Origin: a bacterium | GTDB taxonomy: Bacteria; SZUA-79; Acidulodesulfobacterales; Acidulodesulfobacteraceae | Assembly (NCBI GenBank): GCA_021831025.1 | Contig: JAKBNN010000043.1 | Span: forward strand, 1-48,002 | Reading direction: 5' to 3' | Length of the DNA: 48,002 nucleotides | Part shown: positions 39,575-48,002 of the stretch, piece after piece | Layout: each line of letters opens with the position of its first letter | Numbering within the stretch: position 1 is the first letter of the stretch | Program-made: the position numbers and the translations under genes | Notes under the pieces: model-generated | Told to the model about the DNA's origin: nothing | Database searches by the model: none | The model's input: the letters and a program-made list of their open reading frames with translations, nothing else

Positions 39575-39612
39575 TATATAATATAATAACTATTTATGTC
39601 AAATTATGTCAA
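39575..39612 (-). promoter_or_regulatory. Possible sigma70-type promoter for pilT with doubled TTGACAT box
   Basis: Minus strand reads TTGACATAATTTGACATAAATAGTTATTATATTATATATAAT. The first TTGACA (39607-39612) is 18 nt from TATTAT; the second copy is 10 nt downstream. Confidence 0.4.
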
Positions 39613-39627
39613 GCTGTTTATTTATCC

Positions 39628-41481
39628 TTATTCCAAATTCTCTCCTTCCATATATTGAATAATCTCCGAAAGCGATGTAGTTCCCTCTAAAAACTTTTCT
39701 TTTGCCGACTGCAGTAATGTCTTCATCCCCAATTTTATAGCAAGTTTATCTATTTCAAATTCGTTTGCATTTTCGTATATTAAATTTTTAATTTCATCCC
39801 GAACATTAAGGACTTCATAAATCGCTACTCTCCCTTTATATCCCGTTTTATTGCAAACGGAACACCCTTTTGCCGCATAAAAACGCTTGCTTTGGATTTC
39901 GCCTTCCGTAAACCCCAGCCCCTTTAAAACATTTACTTCGGGATAATAGGCCTCTTTGCATTCGTTGCATAATTTTCTTATAAGCCTTTGAGCTATTATA
40001 AGATTTAAACTGGAGGCGACCAAAAACGGTTCGACTTTCATATTTATAAGCCTCGTTATCGTGGAAGACGCATTATTGGTATGAATAGTGGAAAGAACTA
40101 AATGACCTGTTAAGGCGGCTTTAACGGCAATCTCGGCCGTTTCCAAATCCCTGATTTCGCCTACCATAATTACATCCGGATCCTGCCTTAAAAAAGACCT
40201 TAGCGCCTGAGCAAAGGTCAGACCTATTTCTTCGTTTACCTGAACCTGATTGATTCCCGAGATATTATATTCGACCGGGTCTTCCGCCGTTGAAATGTTG
40301 ACATCGGGTTTATTCACATCCGACAGCGCGCTGTAAAGAGTCGTCGTCTTACCCGAACCTGTCGGTCCCGTTACCAATATCATGCCGTAAGGTTTATGAA
40401 TGGCGGTTTTAAAATCTGAAAGCTGCGATTCCGAAAAGCCCAGTTTTCTCATATCGAGCTGAAGATTAGATTTATCGAGTATCCTTATGACAATTTTTTC
40501 GCCAAATAGCGTCGGAAGACACGACACCCTCATATCAACCTCTTTACCGTCCATTTTAGCCTTTATACGGCCGTCCTGGGGCAGTCTTCTTTCCGCTATA
40601 TCCATCTGGGACATGATCTTTAATCTTGAAATAATAGGATTTTTGAGGTGCCCGGGGAGCTTCATCTGTTCAATTAACTTACCGTCTATTCGATATCTGA
40701 ATCTCACAACGGATTCGTACGGTTCCGCGTGAACATCGCTTGCGCCGGTTTTTACGGCATCAAAAAGAACCTTGTTGACAAATTTAATAACGGGCTTATC
40801 CGAAGACGACCTCTGAAGTTCCGATATATCAACCTCTTCGTTGATTTCCTCGATAGCTATCGAATTTAAATAATCTTTATTTTCCGTCAATATAGTAGAT
40901 GCATTGTAATATTTCGATAACGCCTGTGCAATTTCGCTTTCGGAAGAAACGACAACCTCGACATTAAGGCCCGTTAAAAACTTTATATCGTCGAGCGCTC
41001 CTACCTTTGTAGGATCAGATACCGCAAGATACAGCGTATTCCCCTGTCTTTTAAATGGAACGACCTGATACCTGACGGCTAAGTCGGGAGGGATAAGTTT
41101 TACGACGCTTTCGGGTATTTCCCCGTCATTCAGGCTGACCGTTGCCGCGCCAAATTCTTTAGATAAGAAAGAAACCAGCTCGGAATCCTTCAGGAATCCC
41201 AGCTTTGTAAGCTGTCTGCCGATACTGCCCCCGACCCGCCCCTGTTCATCTAGAGCTTTGCTTAATTCATCCATAGTTATAACTCCGTTTTTTATAAGAA
41301 TCTCGCCCAGCTTCATGTCTTGAACTTTTTCGCCTTTTGCAAGGCCCGAGCGTATCCTTTCTTGTATTAATAAAGCATTGGATACATCATCCCTTTTTAC
41401 AATCCCCCGCTTTATTAAAATTTCACCAATTTTATCGCCGGGATATTTGTTAAGCGGCATAAAGTCGTTATCCATACCCAA
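39628..41481 (-). CDS. pilB: Type IV pilus assembly ATPase PilB
   Basis: N-terminal GspE-N domains, MILVTGPTGSGKTTTLYSALSDVN, EDPVEYNISGINQVQVNEEIGLTFA, zinc-binding CNEC...CSVC. Confidence 0.97.
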   Translation of the reverse strand: MGMDNDFMPLNKYPGDKIGEILIKRGIVKRDDVSNALLIQERIRSGLAKGEKVQDMKLGEILIKNGVITMDELSKALDEQGRVGGSIGRQLTKLGFLKDSELVSFLSKEFGAATVSLNDGEIPESVVKLIPPDLAVRYQVVPFKRQGNTLYLAVSDPTKVGALDDIKFLTGLNVEVVVSSESEIAQALSKYYNASTILTENKDYLNSIAIEEINEEVDISELQRSSSDKPVIKFVNKVLFDAVKTGASDVHAEPYESVVRFRYRIDGKLIEQMKLPGHLKNPIISRLKIMSQMDIAERRLPQDGRIKAKMDGKEVDMRVSCLPTLFGEKIVIRILDKSNLQLDMRKLGFSESQLSDFKTAIHKPYGMILVTGPTGSGKTTTLYSALSDVNKPDVNISTAEDPVEYNISGINQVQVNEEIGLTFAQALRSFLRQDPDVIMVGEIRDLETAEIAVKAALTGHLVLSTIHTNNASSTITRLINMKVEPFLVASSLNLIIAQRLIRKLCNECKEAYYPEVNVLKGLGFTEGEIQSKRFYAAKGCSVCNKTGYKGRVAIYEVLNVRDEIKNLIYENANEFEIDKLAIKLGMKTLLQSAKEKFLEGTTSLSEIIQYMEGENLE

Positions 41482-41494
41482 ACCTTTTTTTAAT

Positions 41495-42418
41495 TTAATT
41501 CGTCAATTTTATTTTACCATATAAAAATAAATTTTGTAACACGCTTTTAAGCGCGCTCAAATCAATCCTGTGTCCCGTCCATATATAAAAGCTTTCTATC
41601 GCCTGAAGAAGCAGCATGGATAAACCATTGGCAGACTTTACGGCTTTACCGTTTAAAAGCTCAAGAAACGCGGTTAAAGGCGGGTTATAGGAAATATCCA
41701 TAGCAAAAGATTTGCCGCTTAAAGCTTTTAAAGGAAGAGATTTAATTAATCCAAAACTGCCTTCCGACGGAGTTATAGTATTGATAATAATATCACACTT
41801 TTCAAAACATTTATCATCCAAAATCCCGGTCAGGTTAAAACCTGAATAAAAAACTTCGGAATTTGACTTTAAAACGGCTTTCCATAAATTTGCTTCTTCG
41901 AAGAGTCTTTTTGCATTGCCTTCATTGCGGTTTATTATTAAAATCTCTTGCGCTCCCTCTTTTATTAACGAATATAAAACGGCTCTCGAAGCCCCGCCCG
42001 CACCTAAAATTACGGCATTTTTATTTTTCAATTCTGTCCCAAATTCATGTTCCACGCTCTTTGTAAAGCCGACCGTATCCGTATTATACCCCTTATAAAA
42101 ACCATCATCCTCGAGATTTACGGTATTGACGGCCCCTATCAGTTCGGCTTCGCCGCTTAACTGCTCTATATAATTTAATACCTCTATTTTATAAGGCTGA
42201 GTAATATTGGCGCCTTTGAATTTAAGGCTTTTAAACCCGTTAAAAGCGGTGCCGAAAGTTTTGGGAGAAACATCGAAACTGCCGTAACAGATGTTCACAT
42301 TTGAAAGTTTCGACATTTTGCTATGTATTAACGGAGAAAGGGAATATTTTATATTATAACCGAAAATACCTGCAAAAAGGGGATGAACAAAAAGATTAAA
42401 ATCTTTTTGTATTTCCAT
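41495..42418 (-). CDS. aroE: Shikimate dehydrogenase
   Basis: AGIFGYNIKYSLSPLIHSKMSK, KFKGANITQPYKIEVLNYI, GAVNTVNLEDDGFYKGYNTDTVGF, VILGAGGASRAVLYSLI. Confidence 0.96.
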   Translation of the reverse strand: MEIQKDFNLFVHPLFAGIFGYNIKYSLSPLIHSKMSKLSNVNICYGSFDVSPKTFGTAFNGFKSLKFKGANITQPYKIEVLNYIEQLSGEAELIGAVNTVNLEDDGFYKGYNTDTVGFTKSVEHEFGTELKNKNAVILGAGGASRAVLYSLIKEGAQEILIINRNEGNAKRLFEEANLWKAVLKSNSEVFYSGFNLTGILDDKCFEKCDIIINTITPSEGSFGLIKSLPLKALSGKSFAMDISYNPPLTAFLELLNGKAVKSANGLSMLLLQAIESFYIWTGHRIDLSALKSVLQNLFLYGKIKLTN

Positions 42419-42419
42419 A

Positions 42420-43367
42420 TCAAATACCCATTAACAACTGCTTCAAAAGATAATCAATCTTTACGGCCTTTTTATCGTCTATAAACATATAGACATACCT
42501 TTCGATTTCCTGCACGGCCTTCGCCAAAGATTCCTTATCCAGCTTTATATTATCAAAATTTACGGGTATTTTATCGGCCTTATTGCCTAATTGTTCCTTT
42601 AATATTTTTTTTATGGAGCTAATAACATCGGTGTTTTTAACCCCTTCATTTTGAGGAGGCTCAAGCTCGATGTAACCGCTTTGCAACAGGTTATAAAGGG
42701 TTTTTAAAACAAAAAAATCATTTTCGACAGATAATGCAATAATCTGAATAACGCTTCTTTTCCCATCGACAAGGGAAAGTATGTTCCAGAGGGCAGGGGT
42801 TAGTGAAAGCGGCCTTAAATTACCGCTTCTATTTGGCACAATGACAGGAATATAATTTTTAGACGGAATAACCTTTGTCATCACTGCAAGTTCGTCCCTC
42901 CTTTTTTTGCAGGCGGTAAGGACAGGCAAAAAATTCATCGGGGAAGCAAAATTTATAACATCGGGCAAAGGCTTTTCGTCAAAAGCAAATTCTCCATTGG
43001 TTAAAAACAGTATATAATTCAAGGTTTCTGATATGTAGTTAGAGGTGAATTCATGCTCTTTGCCTTTGGGTATCGCATCGGATTTAAAAAAATATATATC
43101 GAAACCGGCTGTCGTCTTGTAATATGTTCTGTATTTTTCAAGCATTTGCAAATAATCCTGTTTACCGAGATTAAGTAGTTTCATGACCAATTTTTCCAGG
43201 ATCAAGTTGTCGGAAATTGAAAGAAAATATAACATGCCGTCTTTCACAAAAAGCTTGGAAGCAAAATTTTCAAAGCGAAGGTTTAAAACCCCTGTTTTTT
43301 TGGAAATCTCTAAAAACCTTAAAACATCAAAGAGTTCAAGATTTGTTATATTTCCCTTTACATCCAT
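42420..43367 (-). CDS. DUF4388-domain protein
   Basis: N-terminal MDVKGNITNLELFDVLRFLEISKKTGVLNLRFENFASKLFVKDGMLYFLSIS resembles DUF4388. Confidence 0.7.
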   Translation of the reverse strand: MDVKGNITNLELFDVLRFLEISKKTGVLNLRFENFASKLFVKDGMLYFLSISDNLILEKLVMKLLNLGKQDYLQMLEKYRTYYKTTAGFDIYFFKSDAIPKGKEHEFTSNYISETLNYILFLTNGEFAFDEKPLPDVINFASPMNFLPVLTACKKRRDELAVMTKVIPSKNYIPVIVPNRSGNLRPLSLTPALWNILSLVDGKRSVIQIIALSVENDFFVLKTLYNLLQSGYIELEPPQNEGVKNTDVISSIKKILKEQLGNKADKIPVNFDNIKLDKESLAKAVQEIERYVYMFIDDKKAVKIDYLLKQLLMGI

Positions 43368-43429
43368 AATAACCCGTCCTTACTTTAAATGTTCTCTAAA
43401 GTTATAAGTTATAATAGTTAATGCCGCCT

Positions 43430-43765
43430 TTATTTATCCAGCGCTAATTCTTTCATTAAATGGTAAACAAATCTATTAACCACTGCCACAAAAACAGAGC
43501 CGAAAAATAAAACTAAACCGATAAGAAAATAAGATAAATTTATGTTATTAAGGGAGGTAATAAAAAAGAACGCGCCCGCTTCCGCCAAAAAGAAAAAAAA
43601 CATAAAGAACCACATTATCAGAAGCCATTTTCCTACAAATCCCCCCGGCACTTTGTTCTTTAAAGAGGCCGCTGTAAGCATATTTAAAAACATTATTACA
43701 GCGCCAAGCAAAACGAATACATAAAAAAGATTTTTAAGGGTTATGATAGAGCCAAGCGTTAGCAT
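43430..43765 (-). CDS. Small membrane protein, about 3 TM segments
   Basis: 111 aa, mostly hydrophobic, good RBS context (ggaggc upstream on the minus strand). Confidence 0.6.
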   Translation of the reverse strand: MLTLGSIITLKNLFYVFVLLGAVIMFLNMLTAASLKNKVPGGFVGKWLLIMWFFMFFFFLAEAGAFFFITSLNNINLSYFLIGLVLFFGSVFVAVVNRFVYHLMKELALDK

Positions 43766-43933
43766 TTTCGCCTCCTAAATTTATTTAACTGTTAATTTAC
43801 TTTACTTATTTAACTTTACTTATTTAAAAAATTAATAATAATTTAATAATACACAATAGATTTATTTTTTTCAATATCTTTTTTATTGAAAGTTATATTG
43901 ATAATTTTTAGCTTTTGTTCTATAATCGATACT

Positions 43934-44239
43934 ATGGGAGAAAAAGATATAAAAAAAGATATAAACAGTTTGACTTTTGAAGAAGCCCTTAAAAAATTGG
44001 AGAGCAATGTTTCAAGTCTGGAGAACGGCGATCTCGGTCTCGAAGAGGCGATTAGAGTCTATGAAGAAGGCATCAAATTCTCTAATTACTTAATGAAAAA
44101 GCTTGAGTCGGCGGAAAAGAAAGTTGAAGAATTGACTGCAAAAGATAATAATACGGGCGAACAGTCTTTAGACCGGCGAACAGCGGCTCGCGCTCCGCTC
44201 ATCTCATCCTTATCGACAAAACCCCTTGAAATCGACTAA
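43934..44239 (+). CDS. xseB: Exodeoxyribonuclease VII small subunit
   Basis: LTFEEALKKLESNVSSLENGDLGLEEAIRVYEEGIKFSNYLMKKLESAEKKVEEL. Start at 43934 (MGEKDIKKD) preferred over 43886. Confidence 0.93.
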   Translation: MGEKDIKKDINSLTFEEALKKLESNVSSLENGDLGLEEAIRVYEEGIKFSNYLMKKLESAEKKVEELTAKDNNTGEQSLDRRTAARAPLISSLSTKPLEID

Positions 44240-44282
44240 ATAAGTAAATAAGATAATTATATATGATTTATCGAAGAAAAAT

Positions 44283-45197
44283 ATGACCGACATAGAAAAA
44301 TATATCGAGGAAAATAAAAATTTAATTAACGACTTCCTAAAAACTCACTTCAGTAAAAAAGCATATAATAAAAAATTCCCCCATAATAAATTTTCGCTTA
44401 ACGACGCAATGCTGTACACTTTAGCTACGCCCGGAAAAAGAATTAGACCTATAATTCTTTTAATTGCCGCGGAAAGCCTTGGTTTTTCGGACAAAAAAAG
44501 GCTTATCCCTTTTGCCTCGTCTCTCGAATTAATACACTCCTATTCCTTGATACACGACGATCTTCCCTCGATGGACAACGACAGTTTAAGAAGAGGAAAA
44601 CCCGCAAACCATATAGTATTCGGGGAAGCCTCGGCAATACTTGCGGGAGATGCCCTTCTTGCCGAAGCATTCGTTATCCTCTCGGACAATGAATACATCG
44701 AAGGATTTGATCCGAAAAAAATTATCGAAATAATACGGGAACTTTCTTATACCTCAGGCGCCGGCGGTCTCGCGGGAGGACAATTTCTCGATGTCAATTC
44801 ATTTGGAGCATCTTTAGGTTTTGAAAACATTGAATACATAAATAAAAATAAAACGGCAAGCCTGATCGGAGCGGCTTGCGCAATGGGCGCAATTTTGGCG
44901 GGAGGCGATAACTTGATTGTCGATAATTTTAAAAAATTCGGCTCGTGTTTAGGTCTTGCCTTTCAAACTATCGACGATGTCCTCGGTATTACAGGAAATA
45001 AGGAAATTCTTGGAAAAACGACAGGTATAGATAAAACAAATAAGAAATTCACCGTCGTCGAAAATATAGGGCTCGAAAAAACCTATGAATTAATTAACGA
45101 ATACAATGAAAAAGCGCTGTTTTACCTTAATAAAACGGGCGCTAAATCTGATGCTTTAATAGAATTTACATATCATCTCACAAATAGAATAAATTGA
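44283..45197 (+). CDS. ispA: Polyprenyl (farnesyl/geranylgeranyl) diphosphate synthase
   Basis: GKRIRPI, IHDDLPSMDNDSLRRGKP (DDxxxxD), GGQFLDV, FQTIDDVLGITG. Confidence 0.95.
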   Translation: MTDIEKYIEENKNLINDFLKTHFSKKAYNKKFPHNKFSLNDAMLYTLATPGKRIRPIILLIAAESLGFSDKKRLIPFASSLELIHSYSLIHDDLPSMDNDSLRRGKPANHIVFGEASAILAGDALLAEAFVILSDNEYIEGFDPKKIIEIIRELSYTSGAGGLAGGQFLDVNSFGASLGFENIEYINKNKTASLIGAACAMGAILAGGDNLIVDNFKKFGSCLGLAFQTIDDVLGITGNKEILGKTTGIDKTNKKFTVVENIGLEKTYELINEYNEKALFYLNKTGAKSDALIEFTYHLTNRIN

Positions 45198-45202
45198 TTA
45201 GA

Positions 45203-45367
45203 CTTTAATTTTGCAATAGAAAATATTTAGATGTTTCTTTTATATGTAAATACTGGATTCCCGCTTTCGCGGGAATGACACCCGTTGGGTTAAAGTTTAA
45301 ATTCCTTTATCGTCCCAACCCGCTTCAGCGGGAATCCAGAAAATAAATTTCTATTGCAAAATTAAAG
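45203..45367. mobile_element. MITE-like non-autonomous element with 20-bp TIRs and 6-7-bp target-site duplication
   Basis: TIRs ctttaattttgcaatagaaa (45203-45222) and tttctattgcaaaattaaag (45348-45367) are perfect reverse complements. Flanked by attaga (45197-45202) and attaga (45368-45373). Internal ctggattcccgc...gcgggaatccag inverted repeat. Confidence 0.8.
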
Positions 45368-45414
45368 ATTAGATTCTGTGCTTGCCAAAGAATGGCAATT
45401 GAATATAGAATAAA

Positions 45415-47358
45415 ATGACCGCTATGCTTTTAGATAAGATAAAAAACCCCGGCGATGTAAAGACTTTATACATCGAAGACCTTAAAATTCTTGCTAAAGA
45501 ACTCAGGGAAGAAATAATATCCACTTGCTCGAAAAACGGCGGACACCTTGCCTCAAGCTTAGGGGTCGTGGAACTTACTCTTGCCCTTTTAAAATCATTC
45601 GACATAGAAAATTCCGATAAAATAATATGGGATGTAGGGCATCAGTCATATTCGTATAAAATCCTTACCGGCAGAAAAGATAATTTTGCAACTATCAGAA
45701 AATTGGGCGGCATTTCAGGATTTCCGTCCATAAACGAAAGCAAATACGACTTTTTTGGAACAGGTCACGCCGGAACTTCCATATCCGCCGCCCTTGGCAT
45801 AAGCGTAGCGCAAGATTTGTCAAAAAAAGGCGATGCGGGCAGGGTCATAGCGGTAATAGGCGACGCCTCGATATCTAACGGCATTGCTCTTGAAGGTTTA
45901 AATCATGCAGGAGCGTTAAAAAAAGATATCGTGGTAATTTTAAACGATAATGAAATGTCTATTTCAAAAAATGTCGGGGCAATTTCAAACTATCTTAATA
46001 AAATAATGGGTGGAGATTTTTATCAAAGCTTCAGAAATGACATCGAAAAATTATTAAAATCCATTCCGTTATTCGGAAGTCAGGTTGCAAGACTTGCTTC
46101 AAAATTAGAAGAGTCTTTTAAAAATTTGATAGTTCCCGGAATTATATTCGAAGAACTTGGCTTCACCTATATAGGGCCGATAGACGGGCATAGCATATCC
46201 AATCTTTTAGACACATTCGAAAATATAAAAAAAATAAAAAAACCGATCCTCCTGCATATTATAACGCAAAAAGGAAAGGGTTACGAACCGTCGGAAAAAA
46301 ACCCGTCCCTGTTTCACGGAATCTCGGCTTTTGACAAAAATACGGGACTGACCCTTAAAAAGACGGGTAATATCACCTATGGTGAGACTGCATCAAACTT
46401 TTTAATAAACCTTGCAAAAAATGATGATAAAATAATAGCTATTACAGCGGCAATGCCGGATGGTACCGGCCTTTCAAAGTTTTCCAAGATTTTCCCCGAA
46501 AGATTTTTCGATGTCGGAATAGCCGAAGAGCATGCGGCGACCTTTGCCGCAGGTTCCGCCGCATCCGGATCGAAACCTTTTATATTTATATATTCAACCT
46601 TCCTTCAGCGCTCTTTAGACCAGATAATACACGATATATGCCTTCAAAATCTTCCTGTGGTATTCTGCATCGACAGGGCGGGCATTGCAGGAGAAGATGG
46701 GGCAACGCACCAGGGATTATTTGATATTTCTTTTTTAAATTATATCCCAAATCTTATCTTTATGTCTCCAAAAGATGAATATGAACTTATGCAAATGGTT
46801 AAAAGCGCCCTTTCGTACAACAAACCTGCCGCGATAAGATACCCTAAAATCGAAATCCCATATTTTGAAGCGCCGGATATAGACAATGTTGCGATAATAA
46901 ATGAGGGGGAATTCGAGGTTCTGCAAAATTACGGCGAAAACATCATAATCAGCCTTGGCGCCCCCCATACCGAAATTATAAAAAATATATTATGCAAAAT
47001 AAACGAAAATATAACGGATGAGAGCCGTAAGATAGGACTAATTAATGCAAGGTTTATATCCCCGATCTCTAATAAACTGATAAATAAAATAAAAAAGGCT
47101 AAGAAGATTATGACGGTGGAAGAAAATGTCGAGTATTCGGGGTTTGGATCTAAGCTTCTAACCATCCTGAGCCAGAATACTTCTATGTTAAATATGGAGT
47201 ACAAAATATTATCGCTTAAGAATAGCTATATCGAACACGGTTCAAGAAAAGAACTTCTTGCCAATGCCGGGTTTTCCTATGAAGGGCTCAGCAATTCCAT
47301 AAATCTTTTTTTTCACATAACTAATGAAAAAATTAAGATTAGACATTCTTATTTCTGA
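45415..47358 (+). CDS. dxs: 1-deoxy-D-xylulose-5-phosphate synthase
   Basis: LRKEI-like N-terminus, HLASSLGVVELTLALLKSFD, IWDVGHQSYSYKILTGR, GHAGTSISAALGISVAQD, VIGDASISNGIALEGLNHAG, YSTFLQRSLDQIIHDICLQ, GEDGATHQGLFDISFL. Confidence 0.97.
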   Translation: MTAMLLDKIKNPGDVKTLYIEDLKILAKELREEIISTCSKNGGHLASSLGVVELTLALLKSFDIENSDKIIWDVGHQSYSYKILTGRKDNFATIRKLGGISGFPSINESKYDFFGTGHAGTSISAALGISVAQDLSKKGDAGRVIAVIGDASISNGIALEGLNHAGALKKDIVVILNDNEMSISKNVGAISNYLNKIMGGDFYQSFRNDIEKLLKSIPLFGSQVARLASKLEESFKNLIVPGIIFEELGFTYIGPIDGHSISNLLDTFENIKKIKKPILLHIITQKGKGYEPSEKNPSLFHGISAFDKNTGLTLKKTGNITYGETASNFLINLAKNDDKIIAITAAMPDGTGLSKFSKIFPERFFDVGIAEEHAATFAAGSAASGSKPFIFIYSTFLQRSLDQIIHDICLQNLPVVFCIDRAGIAGEDGATHQGLFDISFLNYIPNLIFMSPKDEYELMQMVKSALSYNKPAAIRYPKIEIPYFEAPDIDNVAIINEGEFEVLQNYGENIIISLGAPHTEIIKNILCKINENITDESRKIGLINARFISPISNKLINKIKKAKKIMTVEENVEYSGFGSKLLTILSQNTSMLNMEYKILSLKNSYIEHGSRKELLANAGFSYEGLSNSINLFFHITNEKIKIRHSYF

Positions 47359-48002
47359 TACCTCGCCTGCTCATTCTTTGACCAGAACCCGGGCATCGTC
47401 ATTAATAATGGAGGGCAAGGTATCGGTAAACGGGAATATCTGCACAAAACCGGGGACATTGGTCGCATCCGAAAGCAGTATAAGTATTAAAGAAACAAAC
47501 CCCTATGTCTCGAGAGGCGGGCTAAAATTAAAAGGCGCGCTAACCGATTTTAACTTGGAAGTAAAAGGTAAAAGGGTTATAGATATAGGCGCTTCGACCG
47601 GGGGATTCACGGATTGTCTTTTAAAAGAAGGATCGGATTTTATATATTGTATCGATGTGGGATATGGACAGCTCCACTATTCCATTAGAAATAACGGCAA
47701 AATTAAAAACCTTGAAAATATAAACATAAAATATCTCCCATTTGAAGAAATAGGCGAAAAACTTGACTTAGCGGTATGCGATGTATCGTTTATATCGCTA
47801 AAAAAGGTTTTTCCTCATATCCCGAAATTTTTAAAAGACGGGGGCTTGATACTTTCATTGATAAAACCTCAGTTTGAAGCGGAAAATAAAAATATCCTTA
47901 AAAAAGGTATCGTAAAGGATGAAAACATACACAAATCAATTATAGATGCTATAATAGAATTTTCAAAAAAATTAAACCTCACGACCATTGGAGTAAAAAA
48001 AT
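47324..48002 (+). CDS. tlyA: TlyA-family rRNA 2'-O-methyltransferase/hemolysin A, 3' truncated by window end
   Basis: Not in the ORF track. From ATG 47324: MKKLRLDILISDTSPAHSLTRTRASSLIMEGKVSVNGN (S4 domain), YVSRGGLKLKGAL, GKRVIDIGASTGGFTDCLL, DVGYGQL. Overlaps the dxs 3' end by 35 nt. Confidence 0.93.
   Translation, partial: MKKLRLDILISDTSPAHSLTRTRASSLIMEGKVSVNGNICTKPGTLVASESSISIKETNPYVSRGGLKLKGALTDFNLEVKGKRVIDIGASTGGFTDCLLKEGSDFIYCIDVGYGQLHYSIRNNGKIKNLENINIKYLPFEEIGEKLDLAVCDVSFISLKKVFPHIPKFLKDGGLILSLIKPQFEAENKNILKKGIVKDENIHKSIIDAIIEFSKKLNLTTIGVKK

Noticed and set aside
43797-43829. Short tandem repeat tttacttatttaac x2 upstream of xseB
   Set aside because: Only two AT-rich copies; consistent with chance in low-complexity spacer.
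1-48002. CRISPR array, rRNA, tRNA, or prophage module
   Set aside because: No regularly spaced direct repeats, no rRNA-like segments, no cloverleaf I could support, and no integrase, terminase, capsid or transposase motif in any frame I read. tRNAscan-SE would be decisive for tRNAs.

Overview
AT-rich, gene-dense 48 kb chromosomal window from a Gram-negative bacterium; gene content and order look deltaproteobacteria-like (inference only). Most of it is conserved housekeeping sequence: cbpA/cbpM-like, bioB, ruvX, mltG, a TraT-like lipoprotein, a molybdate/tungstate-type ABC transporter, xseA, a TetR-adaptor-RND-MFS efflux operon, the rimP-nusA-infB-rbfA-nrnA-truB-rpsO-pnp-M16 operon, truA, pilR/pilS-like genes, pilC/pilT/pilB, aroE, and xseB-ispA-dxs-tlyA. 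The accessory region is about 6.8-11 kb. It holds three intact zinc-ribbon membrane proteins of different architecture, a fourth zinc-ribbon/TM gene broken by frameshifts and absent from the ORF track, an orphan C-terminal fragment of a PilB/GspE-type ATPase, and a TPR fragment. The clearest non-coding find is a 165-bp MITE-like element with 20-bp perfect terminal inverted repeats and a 6-7-bp target-site duplication just upstream of dxs. Others are a GC-rich interleaved-inverted-repeat element inside the infB-rbfA operon, a 16-bp palindrome in front of the tetR efflux operon, and a 26-bp perfect hairpin with a GAAA loop that looks like a bidirectional terminator. I saw no CRISPR array, rRNA, confident tRNA or complete transposon. 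I do not claim a proven new defence or biosynthetic system; the zinc-ribbon island is the best candidate for something undescribed.
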